From: Paludibacter sp.
GTDB taxonomy: Bacteria; Bacteroidota; Bacteroidia; Bacteroidales; Paludibacteraceae
NCBI GenBank assembly: GCA_028692715.1
Contig: JAQUWU010000024.1
Location: 1 to 64,000 of the forward strand
Direction of reading: 5' to 3'
Length of the DNA: 64,000 nt
In this document: positions 1 through 7,155 of the stretch, in pieces
Position numbering within the stretch: position 1 is the stretch's first letter
Layout: each line of letters opens with the position of its first letter
Notes under the pieces: model-generated
Told to the model about the DNA's origin: nothing
The model's database searches: none
The model's input: the letters and a program-made list of their open reading frames with translations, nothing else
Translations under genes and position numbers: made by a program

Positions 1-996
1 AGGGAATTGAAGGAAGATATTAAAGCTCAAATCATACTCGGCAACACCTACCATTTGTACCTTCGTCCCGGGATTGACACTTTAGAAAGAGCTGGTGGAT
101 TGCACAAATTCAATGGTTGGGATGGACCCATTTTAACAGACAGCGGTGGATTTCAGGTATTTTCATTATCGGAAAACCGAAAATTGAAGGAAGAGGGAGC
201 CACATTTCGCTCACATATCGACGGCAGTAAACATTTATTTACGCCCGAAAATGTAGTAGATATCCAGCGCGCTATTGGTGCAGACATTATTATGGCATTC
301 GATGAATGCACTCCGGGAACAGCTGATTATCAATACGCTAAAAAATCGATGGAACTTACACATCGTTGGCTGGAACGAGGATTGAAACATTTCGATGAAA
401 CAACACCAAAATACGGTTATTCTCAAACCTTTTTCCCGATTGTTCAGGGTTGTGTTTATCCCGATTTACGTCGACAATCGGCAGAATTTATAGCTTCTCA
501 AAACCGTGATGGGAATGCCATTGGCGGCTTAGCAGTTGGTGAGCCTACCGAAAAAATGTACGAAATGATTGAGGTTGTAAACGAAATTCTACCCAAAGAT
601 AAACCACGTTATTTGATGGGCGTTGGAAATCCTCTAAATATTTTGGAAGGAATTGAGCGTGGCGTTGACATGTTCGACTGTGTAATGCCTACCCGAAACG
701 GTAGAAATGGAATGCTTTTCACTTCGCAAGGAATAATGAACATGAAAAATGAAAAATGGAAGAATGATTTTTCACCCATTGATGAATTTGGAACTTCATT
801 TGTTGACAGTGCTTATTCAAAAGCATATCTTCGACACCTGTTTATTAGCAAAGAATATTTAGCTTTGCAAATTGCTTCCATACACAATCTTGCATTTTAC
901 CTTTGGCTGGTTGGCGAAGCTCGAAAACACATACAAGCAGGTGATTTTAGCAACTGGAAAAAAGGAATGATAGAACAACTTGGCAGAAGACTATAG
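1..996 (+). CDS. tgt: Queuine/preQ1 tRNA-ribosyltransferase, 5'-truncated by window edge
   Basis: Exchanges guanine 34 of GUN-anticodon tRNAs for a queuosine precursor in the cytoplasm. The frame is open from base 1 (first codons read Arg-Glu-Leu-Lys-Glu-Asp), so the N-terminal part lies outside the window; the remaining 331 codons cover most of a roughly 375-residue family. Visible family motifs are ILGNTYHLYLRPG, LTDSGGFQVFSL (general-base Asp), GGLAVGEP and MFDCVMPTRNGRNG (nucleophilic Asp near base 676). The place where the CxCxxC zinc ligands normally lie reads DEFGTSFVDSAYS (781-819) and has no cysteine, while the following IHN histidine is kept. I recall this loss from other Bacteroidota homologues, so it is probably a lineage trait rather than damage. 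No terminator is obvious before the next gene. Confidence 0.95.
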   Translation, partial: RELKEDIKAQIILGNTYHLYLRPGIDTLERAGGLHKFNGWDGPILTDSGGFQVFSLSENRKLKEEGATFRSHIDGSKHLFTPENVVDIQRAIGADIIMAFDECTPGTADYQYAKKSMELTHRWLERGLKHFDETTPKYGYSQTFFPIVQGCVYPDLRRQSAEFIASQNRDGNAIGGLAVGEPTEKMYEMIEVVNEILPKDKPRYLMGVGNPLNILEGIERGVDMFDCVMPTRNGRNGMLFTSQGIMNMKNEKWKNDFSPIDEFGTSFVDSAYSKAYLRHLFISKEYLALQIASIHNLAFYLWLVGEARKHIQAGDFSNWKKGMIEQLGRRL

Positions 997-1118
997 TAGT
1001 TTATAAAGTAAAAAAAGTTTATAAAGTTTATAAAGGAGAAAATATTGCTTTCAAACCTTTACCTTTACAAACTTTCAACTTTACTAGCTTTCAACGTTAC
1101 AAACTTTATGACTGGAAA

Positions 1119-2219
1119 ATGAAATTCGATTATCGAAAACTTGGCTTAAAACGAATTGATACTTATATCATTATGAAGTTTCTGGGGACTTATTTTTTCT
1201 CCATTGTACTTATTTTGAGTATCTCAATTGTTTTTGACCTTACCGAGAAACTTGATAATTTCTTTGATCACGACGCACCACTAAAAGCAATTATTTTTGA
1301 TTACTATCTGAATTTTATTCCTTTCTACATGAATATGTTCAGTCCGCTGTTCACATTTATTGCTGTTATATTTTTCACTTCAAAAATGGCCGGTAATACT
1401 GAAATTATTGCCATTCTAGCCAGTGGAATGAGTTTCAGAAGATTAATGGTACCGTATTTTTTATCTGCATTCGTAATTGCGTCTATTTCATTCACTATAG
1501 GTGGCTATATTATTCCACCCGGAAATAAGATAATGATTGATTTCGAAGATAAATATGTCCGAAAAATCAAACAGGATAATGCCCGTAACGTACAAATGGA
1601 AGTGGAAAAAGGGGTCATCATGTATATTGAAAGATATGAAATTTCGAATAATACAGGTTACCGGTTTTCGCTAGAAAAATTTGATGGTAAAAAGTTAATT
1701 TCACGTTTAACAGCTCAAACTATTTCATGGGATTCGGCATATAACTGGAAAATAACCGATTACCTTCAGCGGGATTTCAACGGAATGCGGGAAAGTATTA
1801 CAAAAGGCGACACTAAAGATACAACTATCATGGTGCAACCCGAAGAGTTCTTTATTACCTCTGCCGAAGCGGCTCAAATGAATAATCCTGACCTTTCAAA
1901 ATACCTTGTAAAACAAAAGAATCGTGGCGTAGGGAACATACAGGGTTTTGAAGACGAATATTACAAACGCTTCTCCATGCCTTTGGCAGCCTTTATAATG
2001 ACACTGATAGGCGTTTCTCTTTCGTCGCGGAAAGTTCGTGGTGGGATGGGATTACATTTAGGAATCGGACTGGCTCTTAGTTCCTTATATATTTTATTTT
2101 CCACTATGTCCACTACCTTTTCTGTGAGTGGAATTATGTCTGCATTCGCTGCAGTGTGGTTACCAAATTTAGTTTTTCTGATCATTGGAATTTATTTATA
2201 CTATAAAGCACCAAAATAA
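1119..2219 (+). CDS. LptF/LptG-family (YjgP/YjgQ) lipopolysaccharide export permease
   Basis: Inner-membrane permease of the LptBFG transporter, which extracts lipopolysaccharide and feeds it to the periplasmic bridge. The 366-residue chain has the family layout: a first membrane helix around residues 18-40 (IIMKFLGTYFFSIVLILS), two more to about residue 125, a periplasmic beta-rich domain around 140-270 (for example GVIMYIERYE), and three helices at the C-terminus, with the conserved stretch GFEDEYYKRFSMPLAAFIM before them. Length fits single LptF/LptG proteins (about 350-390). The ATG at 1119 was chosen because the first helix follows directly. Whether it is the F or G subunit cannot be told from sequence alone. 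It converges on rfbB, with a strong hairpin between them. Confidence 0.88.
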   Translation: MKFDYRKLGLKRIDTYIIMKFLGTYFFSIVLILSISIVFDLTEKLDNFFDHDAPLKAIIFDYYLNFIPFYMNMFSPLFTFIAVIFFTSKMAGNTEIIAILASGMSFRRLMVPYFLSAFVIASISFTIGGYIIPPGNKIMIDFEDKYVRKIKQDNARNVQMEVEKGVIMYIERYEISNNTGYRFSLEKFDGKKLISRLTAQTISWDSAYNWKITDYLQRDFNGMRESITKGDTKDTTIMVQPEEFFITSAEAAQMNNPDLSKYLVKQKNRGVGNIQGFEDEYYKRFSMPLAAFIMTLIGVSLSSRKVRGGMGLHLGIGLALSSLYILFSTMSTTFSVSGIMSAFAAVWLPNLVFLIIGIYLYYKAPK

Positions 2220-2220
2220 A

Positions 2221-2331
2221 CCCCTAATCCACTAAAGGGGACTATAAAAAAAACAAGAGTTTGTTCTATATTATAGAACAAACTCTTGTTTTTTTATTCG
2301 AATCCCAAAGTCCCCTTTAGGGGATTAGGGG
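2221..2331. repeat. Pair of GC-rich palindromic repeats flanking a terminator
   Basis: Two copies of the dispersed CCCCTAA...TTAGGGG repeat family (2221-2241 and 2309-2331) face each other as inverted copies on either side of the hairpin at 2247-2295. Together they form a nested inverted repeat of about 110 bases between the convergent permease gene and rfbB. This is the only clear occurrence of the family outside the sugar-utilisation locus in this window. Confidence 0.8.
2247..2295. terminator. Bidirectional intrinsic terminator hairpin
   Basis: A perfect 24-bp stem (2247-2270 paired with 2272-2295) around a single central base, beginning with a run of A and ending with a run of T. It therefore has a U-tract in both directions and lies exactly between two convergent genes (permease on +, rfbB on -). 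Confidence 0.9.
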
Positions 2332-2335
2332 CATT

Positions 2336-3394
2336 TTATCTTTCGGAATACTGTTTTTCGTAATATTTTTGATAATCACCGTTAATAATATTATCCATCC
2401 ATTCCTGATTCTGAAGATACCAATCAACTGTTTTTTCCAATCCTTCTTCAAACTGTAAGGAAGGTTTCCAACCCAATTCTCTTTGAAGTTTTGACGAATC
2501 GATAGCATAACGCAAATCGTGTCCGGCACGGTCCTTTACAAATGTAATGAGTTTAGCCGACTCTCCTTCTGCCCTACCCAACTTACGATCCATGATTTTA
2601 CATAATTCGTGTATCAAATCTATATTCGTCCATTCATTATTTCCACCGATATTATAAGTTTCACCGGAGTTACCATTATGGAAAATAACATCAATGGCAC
2701 GGGCGTGATCCTCTACCCACAACCAGTCACGGATATTTTCACCTTTTCCGTAAACTGGAATGGGTTTATTATTCTTAATATTATTGATTGAGAGTGGAAT
2801 TAATTTTTCAGGGAAATGATTGGCTCCGTAATTATTGGAGCAATTAGAGATGACCACCGGCAAACCATAAGTATCATGATAAGCTCTTACAAAATGGTCG
2901 GACGATGCTTTACTGGCTGAATAAGGCGAGTGTGGATCATATTTGGTTGTTTCGGTAAAGAAAGTACCATCGAATTCCAATGCACCATACACTTCATCGG
3001 TTGAAATATGATAGAAACGTTTGCCTTCCATGTTTCCTTTCCAGCTTTCTTTCGCTGTATTTAAAAGAATGCAAGTTCCAAAAACATTGGTTCTGATAAA
3101 GGAGAATGGATCAGTTATTGACCGATCGACATGCGACTCGGCAGCCAAATGCACAACACCATCAAAATTATATGTTGCAAATAATTTCTTAATAAAATTT
3201 TCATCTGTAATATCACCTTTTACAAATTTATAATTCGGAGCGTCTGCAATATCTATAAGGTTACCCAAATTTCCTGCATAAGTCAATGCATCCAAATTTA
3301 TTATCTGATAGTCACTGTACTTTGTTACAAAAAGCCTTACCACGTGCGAACCAATAAAACCCGCACCACCCGTTATCAAAATTGTTTTTTTCAT
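2336..3394 (-). CDS. rfbB: dTDP-glucose 4,6-dehydratase
   Basis: Converts dTDP-D-glucose to dTDP-4-keto-6-deoxy-D-glucose, the second step toward dTDP-L-rhamnose, in the cytoplasm. The 352-residue chain begins with the NAD-binding Rossmann motif GGAGFIG (residues 9-15), has HLAAESHVDRS near 82-92, the catalytic Thr-Asp-Glu triplet in STDEVYG (132-134) and the Tyr-x-x-x-Lys pair in YSASK (158-162), plus NIRDWLWVEDHARA typical of RmlB. Length is standard. rfbA, rfbC and rfbD are not next to it here, so it stands alone; its product may serve the surface-polysaccharide cluster a few kilobases away, whose GT2 proteins include rhamnosyltransferase-like ones. A TATCTTTG -7 element lies about 70 bases upstream. 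Confidence 0.95.
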   Translation of the reverse strand: MKKTILITGGAGFIGSHVVRLFVTKYSDYQIINLDALTYAGNLGNLIDIADAPNYKFVKGDITDENFIKKLFATYNFDGVVHLAAESHVDRSITDPFSFIRTNVFGTCILLNTAKESWKGNMEGKRFYHISTDEVYGALEFDGTFFTETTKYDPHSPYSASKASSDHFVRAYHDTYGLPVVISNCSNNYGANHFPEKLIPLSINNIKNNKPIPVYGKGENIRDWLWVEDHARAIDVIFHNGNSGETYNIGGNNEWTNIDLIHELCKIMDRKLGRAEGESAKLITFVKDRAGHDLRYAIDSSKLQRELGWKPSLQFEEGLEKTVDWYLQNQEWMDNIINGDYQKYYEKQYSER

Positions 3395-3461
3395 TGTAAT
3401 AAATATATTATTTTATTAGCAGACATACACACCCACTTTATAAACTTTATGAACTCGCTTA

Positions 3462-3469
3462 CAAAGATA
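3462..3469 (-). promoter_or_regulatory. Bacteroidota -7 element for rfbB
   Basis: On the minus strand this reads TATCTTTG, a perfect match to the TAnnTTTG -7 consensus, and predicts a start about 60 bases upstream of the rfbB ATG. I do not see a good TTG at the -33 spacing, so only the -7 part is supported. Confidence 0.5.
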
Positions 3470-3542
3470 CATTGATTTTTTAAGTTTAAAAACTTGTTGA
3501 AAACTTTTAATCTAAAAAAGTAAATTTTCAGTACAATTATTC

Positions 3543-3550
3543 TACTTTTG
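3543..3550 (+). promoter_or_regulatory. -7 element abutting the HU/SPOR gene start
   Basis: TACTTTTG matches TAnnTTTG and ends only four bases before the GTG start at 3555. If used, transcription would begin at or near the start codon, giving a leaderless or almost leaderless mRNA. The -33 region is poor (TTTTC only). Confidence 0.4.
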
Positions 3551-3554
3551 CAAG

Positions 3555-4451
3555 GTGGAACAGTTCTGTATACATATAGAAAAATTACTGGCACATCACG
3601 ATTTCGTGGTGGTACCCGGTTTGGGTGGATTTGTGGTTCAAAGCCAATCTGCACAGATTTATCCCGATTACATTACACCCCCTCTAGCTAATATCGGGTT
3701 CAATCCTTCAATGCTTAATTCCGATGGACTTTTAGCAATTGAAATTTCACGATCGCAACAGATCAGTTATCGCATGGCGATGGAATATATTGCCAATGAA
3801 ATAACTGGAATTCGGCATCGATTAAAGACAAATACTGAAGTAAAATTTGGAAATTTAGGTACACTAACGCTGGATGAATCAGGAAAAATTCAATTTCAGC
3901 CTATCGAAAAAGCTGACTTTCTACCCCAAAACTTTGGCCTGAATACAGTTTTCACACAGAGTATTTCGAACAAAAAGAACCAAAAATCCGCTAAAGTCAA
4001 CATAGAATTCAAACCTGCGCGTTTCTATAAATTTGCAGCAGCTATTTTATTGTTGTTAGGACTATTTCTCTCTACAAACGAGGTAAGCGATGTTCGTCAA
4101 AGCAATAATGCCAATTTTAGTTCATTTGCATTTTTAAAGACCCCTGAAATTACAAGCGATTCAATCATTGCCTTAGTAACTGACTCAACAGTTATTGCAG
4201 AACCTATAACTGAAGAGGCTACAGCACATTTCCATGTAATTGTTGCCAGTTTAAGGGACAAAGATGTTGCTGAAAAATACTGCAAGTCGCTCTTAGACAA
4301 GAACTTCAGCAGTGCCAAAGTATTACCACCTGTCAGAACCTATCGGGTAGCATTACGATCTTTTGAAGACAGAGACGAAGCGATTCAATTTATGGAACAT
4401 CTTCGTGCGACAGATTCCAGATTCGAAACCGCTTGGGTACTTTGTGATTAA
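3555..4451 (+). CDS. CCDC81-type HU domain and SPOR domain membrane protein
   Basis: A 298-residue envelope protein typical of Bacteroidota. Residues 1-140 match the bacterial CCDC81-like HU pair (IEKLLAHHDFVVVPGLGGF near the start, then VKFGNLGTL). A single membrane helix follows at about 155-172 (FYKFAAAILLLLGLFLS), and the C-terminal part (about 225-298, HFHVIVASLRDKDVAEKYC ... YRVALRSFEDRDEAIQFM) is a SPOR domain, which binds glycan strands of peptidoglycan lacking stem peptides at division sites. The role is therefore probably in cell division or envelope structure. The GTG start is chosen because family members begin right before IEKLL, and no ATG lies nearby. The gene is divergent from rfbB. 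Confidence 0.85.
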   Translation: MEQFCIHIEKLLAHHDFVVVPGLGGFVVQSQSAQIYPDYITPPLANIGFNPSMLNSDGLLAIEISRSQQISYRMAMEYIANEITGIRHRLKTNTEVKFGNLGTLTLDESGKIQFQPIEKADFLPQNFGLNTVFTQSISNKKNQKSAKVNIEFKPARFYKFAAAILLLLGLFLSTNEVSDVRQSNNANFSSFAFLKTPEITSDSIIALVTDSTVIAEPITEEATAHFHVIVASLRDKDVAEKYCKSLLDKNFSSAKVLPPVRTYRVALRSFEDRDEAIQFMEHLRATDSRFETAWVLCD

Positions 4452-4551
4452 TTCATAATCAAAAATACATAATTTTCCTAATTACAATCCAAGCTTAAAT
4501 TATGATTTATCATAAGAGATTACATTTCAACATCTTAATTATGAATTATAC

Positions 4552-4587
4552 ATTATGCATTGTGAATTAGAAATTATGCATTGTGAA
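4552..4587 (+). repeat. Short direct repeat upstream of rpsP
   Basis: TTATGCATTGTGAA occurs twice in tandem (4552-4566 and 4573-4587) within an AT-rich spacer made of ATTATGAATTATACATTATG-like words. The second copy supplies the TTG used as the -33 element of the rpsP promoter. It may be simple low-complexity drift. Confidence 0.5.
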
Positions 4588-4610
4588 CTAAAATAAAATG
4601 ATTACCTTTG
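4581..4610 (+). promoter_or_regulatory. rpsP promoter
   Basis: TTG at 4581-4583, a 19-base spacer, then TACCTTTG at 4603-4610 fit the Bacteroidota -33/-7 promoter form well. The predicted start near 4616 leaves a leader of about 50 bases before the rpsP ATG. Confidence 0.75.
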
Positions 4611-4665
4611 CATCCGCTTTTCGAGAAAAAGCATCAGGTATAATCATTCATTAAAAAATTTAAAA

Positions 4666-5202
4666 ATGCCAACTAAAATCAGATTGCAACGTCACGGACG
4701 TAAAGGGTATGCTTATTATCATATCGTTATCGCTGACAGTCGCGCACCACGTGATGGTAAATTTATCGAACGAATCGGTTCGTACAATCCAAACACAAAC
4801 CCAGCCACTATCGATTTAAAATTCGAACGTGCTTTGTATTGGATGACAACAGGTGCTCAACCCACCGACACAACTCGCAACATTCTTTCAGGCGAAGGAG
4901 TATTGATGAAAAAACACCTTTTAGAAGGTGTAAAAAAGGGAGCTTTTGATGAAGCTGAAGCCGAAAAACGCTTTGCAGCATGGAAAACTCTTAAAGACAC
5001 AAGTGTAACAAAAACAAAAGAACAATTAGCCGGCGAAAAACAAGCTGATTTAAAAGCTCGATTAAAAGCTGAAGCCGAAGTTAACAAGGCAAAAGCTGCA
5101 GAAGTTGCTAAGAAAAAAGCAGATGCTATTGAAGCTGCTATCGAAAAAGTAGCTGAAGAAACTACTGCTGAAGCTCCTGCTACTGAAGCTATCGCTGAAT
5201 AG
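4666..5202 (+). CDS. rpsP: 30S ribosomal protein S16 with C-terminal extension
   Basis: Component of the small ribosomal subunit, needed for 30S assembly. Residues 1-80 carry the S16 fold, with the family start [41 protein letters not shown]-like core and the LKFERALYW segment. At 178 residues it is about twice the usual bacterial length: residues about 110-178 form an Ala/Lys/Glu-rich low-complexity tail (for example [19 protein letters not shown]), which is common in Bacteroidota S16. It stands as a single gene with its own promoter (4581-4610) and intrinsic terminator (5229-5255); the rimM/trmD/rplS neighbours seen in Proteobacteria are absent. Confidence 0.97.
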   Translation: MPTKIRLQRHGRKGYAYYHIVIADSRAPRDGKFIERIGSYNPNTNPATIDLKFERALYWMTTGAQPTDTTRNILSGEGVLMKKHLLEGVKKGAFDEAEAEKRFAAWKTLKDTSVTKTKEQLAGEKQADLKARLKAEAEVNKAKAAEVAKKKADAIEAAIEKVAEETTAEAPATEAIAE

Positions 5203-5228
5203 TTTTTTTTTAGAAAATCAATATCTAA

Positions 5229-5255
5229 AACCCGAAAGAAATTTCGGGTTTTTTT
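5229..5255 (+). terminator. Intrinsic terminator of rpsP
   Basis: Stem CCCGAAA / TTTCGGG (5231-5237 and 5242-5248) with a four-base loop, followed by seven T. It begins 26 bases after the rpsP stop codon. Confidence 0.92.
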
Positions 5256-5360
5256 GTACCTTTATCTATTTATTTTCGAGAAATTGAATATTTATAAATT
5301 TATTCAATTTTTGTACAATTTTCAGACGAAAATAGCGTTTCAATTTAATATTATCACCAA

Positions 5361-5651
5361 ATGGAAAAAATAGTGAACATAGCATTACAAGTATTACCAA
5401 CTTCCAAAACAATTCATCCCTATAAATTGGTTGACGAAGCAATAGAAGTAATAGCAAAATCCGGATTACAATATAAAGTTACTCCTTTCGAAACCGTGAT
5501 GGAAGGTAGTTACGATAAAATAATGGAAGTTATAAAACAAGCCCAGGATGCCTGCTACAAAGCAGGAGCAGAAAGCATGATGACCTATATCAAAATTCAG
5601 AGTTCAAGAGAAGATGTTAGTATTGATGATAAAATGGAGAAATACGAGTAA
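5361..5651 (+). CDS. Thiamine-binding/MTH1187-family small protein, copy 1
   Basis: A 96-residue protein of the MTH1187/YkoF-like family (thiamine_BP fold), small ferredoxin-like proteins thought to bind thiamine or a related ligand. Recognisable parts are NIALQVLPTSK at the N-terminus and KVTPFETVMEGSYDKIMEVIKQAQ in the middle, followed by AGAESMMTYIKI. It is 88/96 identical to the gene at 6865-7155; the two DNA copies are almost the same from the KVTPF codons through the MTYIKI codons. The function in this organism is unknown. It precedes an AAA ATPase gene, from which it is separated by two direct repeats carrying promoter-like boxes. Confidence 0.85.
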   Translation: MEKIVNIALQVLPTSKTIHPYKLVDEAIEVIAKSGLQYKVTPFETVMEGSYDKIMEVIKQAQDACYKAGAESMMTYIKIQSSREDVSIDDKMEKYE

Positions 5652-5667
5652 GAAGAAAACAATGATT

Positions 5668-5721
5668 TTATATGTAAATTTGCGATTATAATCAAATATT
5701 TATATGTAATTTTGCGATTAC
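5668..5721 (+). promoter_or_regulatory. Direct-repeat promoter/operator before the ATPase gene
   Basis: A roughly 20-base word (TATATGTAAATTTGCGATTA, second copy with one T for A) occurs at 5670-5689 and 5701-5720, 31 bases apart. Each copy holds a TAnnTTTG -7 box (TAAATTTG at 5675-5682, TAATTTTG at 5707-5714). This could be a double promoter or an operator read by a regulator; the ATPase ATG follows 20 bases after the second copy. Confidence 0.55.
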
Positions 5722-5741
5722 ACAAATAAATACACCCAAGT

Positions 5742-6872
5742 ATGGTAATCAGAGATTTACAGACAATAATTGAGAGTAATGTCTGTAAAGGCAAAGCTAT
5801 TGTACTGATTGGGGCAAGACAGGTTGGTAAAACAACATTGATTCATCAGGTATCGGATAGTCTTAAATTGTCTACTTTATCACTTAACTGTGATGAACCA
5901 GAAACGAGGGAATTATTGACGAATACAAATACAGTAAAGCTTAAACAGCTTATTGGGTCGCACAAATTACTACTAATTGATGAAGCACAAAGGGTAAAAA
6001 ATATAGGTCTCACATTAAAAATAATTATTGACACAATAAAAGATGTACAATTACTTGTCACAGGTTCTTCATCTTTTGAATTGGCAAACGAAATAAACGA
6101 ACCATTAACCGGAAGGAAATTTGAATATAATCTCTTTCCGTTTTCGACAAATGAACTTGTAAAAAACAGTAATTTTTTAGAGGAAAAACAATCATTGGAA
6201 CAACGGCTCATCTATGGTTCATACCCTGATATAATAAATCGACCTGCTGATGCAGCCGAAAGTCTATACAATATAGTGGGAAGTTATTTATATAAAGATA
6301 TATTAGCATACAACGATGTACGCAAACCGGCACAATTAGAAAAGCTGGTACAAGCGTTGGCACTTCAGATAGGAAGTGAGGTTTCGTATAGTGAACTTGG
6401 ACAAATAATTCAAGCTGATAATCAAACAGTAGAGCGTTACATTGACTTATTGGAACAAAGTTTTGTTATTTTTCGGTTAAGCGCTTTTAGTGGTAATATA
6501 AGAAATGAAATTAAAAAAGGCAGAAAAGTCTATTTTTACGACAATGGCGTACGAAATGCTGTTATTCAGAATTTTAGTCCTTTAAAACTTCGACAAGATG
6601 TTGGAGCTTTATGGGAAAATTATTTTATTTCAGAAAGAAAAAAGTGGAACCATTACAATCGAACTTTTTCCAGATGTTTCTTTTGGAGAAGTTTCCAACA
6701 ACAAGAAATTGATTTGATTGAACAGGAAAATGGGGAACTCAGGGCTTATGAATTAAAATGGAATGTAAAAAAAATGGCAACAGTACCAAAAACATTTACT
6801 AACAATTATAACTTAAAAGCCAATTTTACGGTTACGCCGCATAATTACTTCGATTTTCTAACAAATGAATAA
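5742..6872 (+). CDS. AAA ATPase with DUF4143-type C-terminal domain
   Basis: A 376-residue ATPase of the AAA_14/DUF4143 group, common as multi-copy accessory genes in Bacteroidota and other anaerobes; their physiological role is not established. The N-terminal domain has Walker A GARQVGKT (residues 24-31), Walker B LLLIDEA (about 76-82) and a sensor-like TGSSSFEL (about 107-114). A winged-helix-like segment follows (YSELGQIIQADNQTVERYIDLL), and near the C-terminus EIDLIE ... YELKW (322-340) resembles a PD-(D/E)xK nuclease core. The stop overlaps the start of the second thiamine-binding-family gene by eight bases. Codon use and AT content do not stand out from the neighbouring polysaccharide genes. 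The copy-1/ATPase/copy-2 arrangement suggests insertion together with a local duplication. Confidence 0.85.
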   Translation: MVIRDLQTIIESNVCKGKAIVLIGARQVGKTTLIHQVSDSLKLSTLSLNCDEPETRELLTNTNTVKLKQLIGSHKLLLIDEAQRVKNIGLTLKIIIDTIKDVQLLVTGSSSFELANEINEPLTGRKFEYNLFPFSTNELVKNSNFLEEKQSLEQRLIYGSYPDIINRPADAAESLYNIVGSYLYKDILAYNDVRKPAQLEKLVQALALQIGSEVSYSELGQIIQADNQTVERYIDLLEQSFVIFRLSAFSGNIRNEIKKGRKVYFYDNGVRNAVIQNFSPLKLRQDVGALWENYFISERKKWNHYNRTFSRCFFWRSFQQQEIDLIEQENGELRAYELKWNVKKMATVPKTFTNNYNLKANFTVTPHNYFDFLTNE

Positions 6873-7155
6873 AATAGTAAATATAGCATTACAAGTATTA
6901 CCCACTTCAAAAACTATTCATCCCTATAAATTGGTTGACGAGACAATAGAAGTGATAGCAAACTCCGGATTACGATATAAAGTTACTCCTTTCGAAACCG
7001 TGATGGAAGGTAGCTACGATAAAATAATGGAAGTTATAAAACAAGCCCAGGATGCCTGCTACAAAGCAGGAGCAGAAAGCATGATGACCTATATCAAAAT
7101 TCAACGCTCAACAGAAGATGTGAGTATCGGGGATAAAATGGAGAAATACGCATAA
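6865..7155 (+). CDS. Thiamine-binding/MTH1187-family small protein, copy 2
   Basis: A 96-residue paralogue of the protein at 5361-5651, differing at eight positions: residue 2, a few near the middle of the N-terminal half, and the last 20 residues. It is translationally coupled on both sides: its ATG lies inside the last codons of the ATPase gene, and its TAA shares one base with the ATG of the Wzx flippase gene (TAATG). That places a ligand-binding protein of unknown role as the lead-in to the surface-polysaccharide operon. The coupling may be an accident of the duplication rather than functional. Confidence 0.85.
   Translation: MNKIVNIALQVLPTSKTIHPYKLVDETIEVIANSGLRYKVTPFETVMEGSYDKIMEVIKQAQDACYKAGAESMMTYIKIQRSTEDVSIGDKMEKYA

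Noticed and set aside
3391-3654. 87-codon minus-strand frame overlapping the HU/SPOR gene start
   Set aside because: It spans a divergent promoter region and the start of a supported gene, and shows no family features.
5742-6872. Restriction or toxin system suggested by the nuclease-like EID...ELK motif of the ATPase
   Set aside because: The motif is part of the common DUF4143 C-terminus, and no methyltransferase, antitoxin or specificity subunit is nearby.
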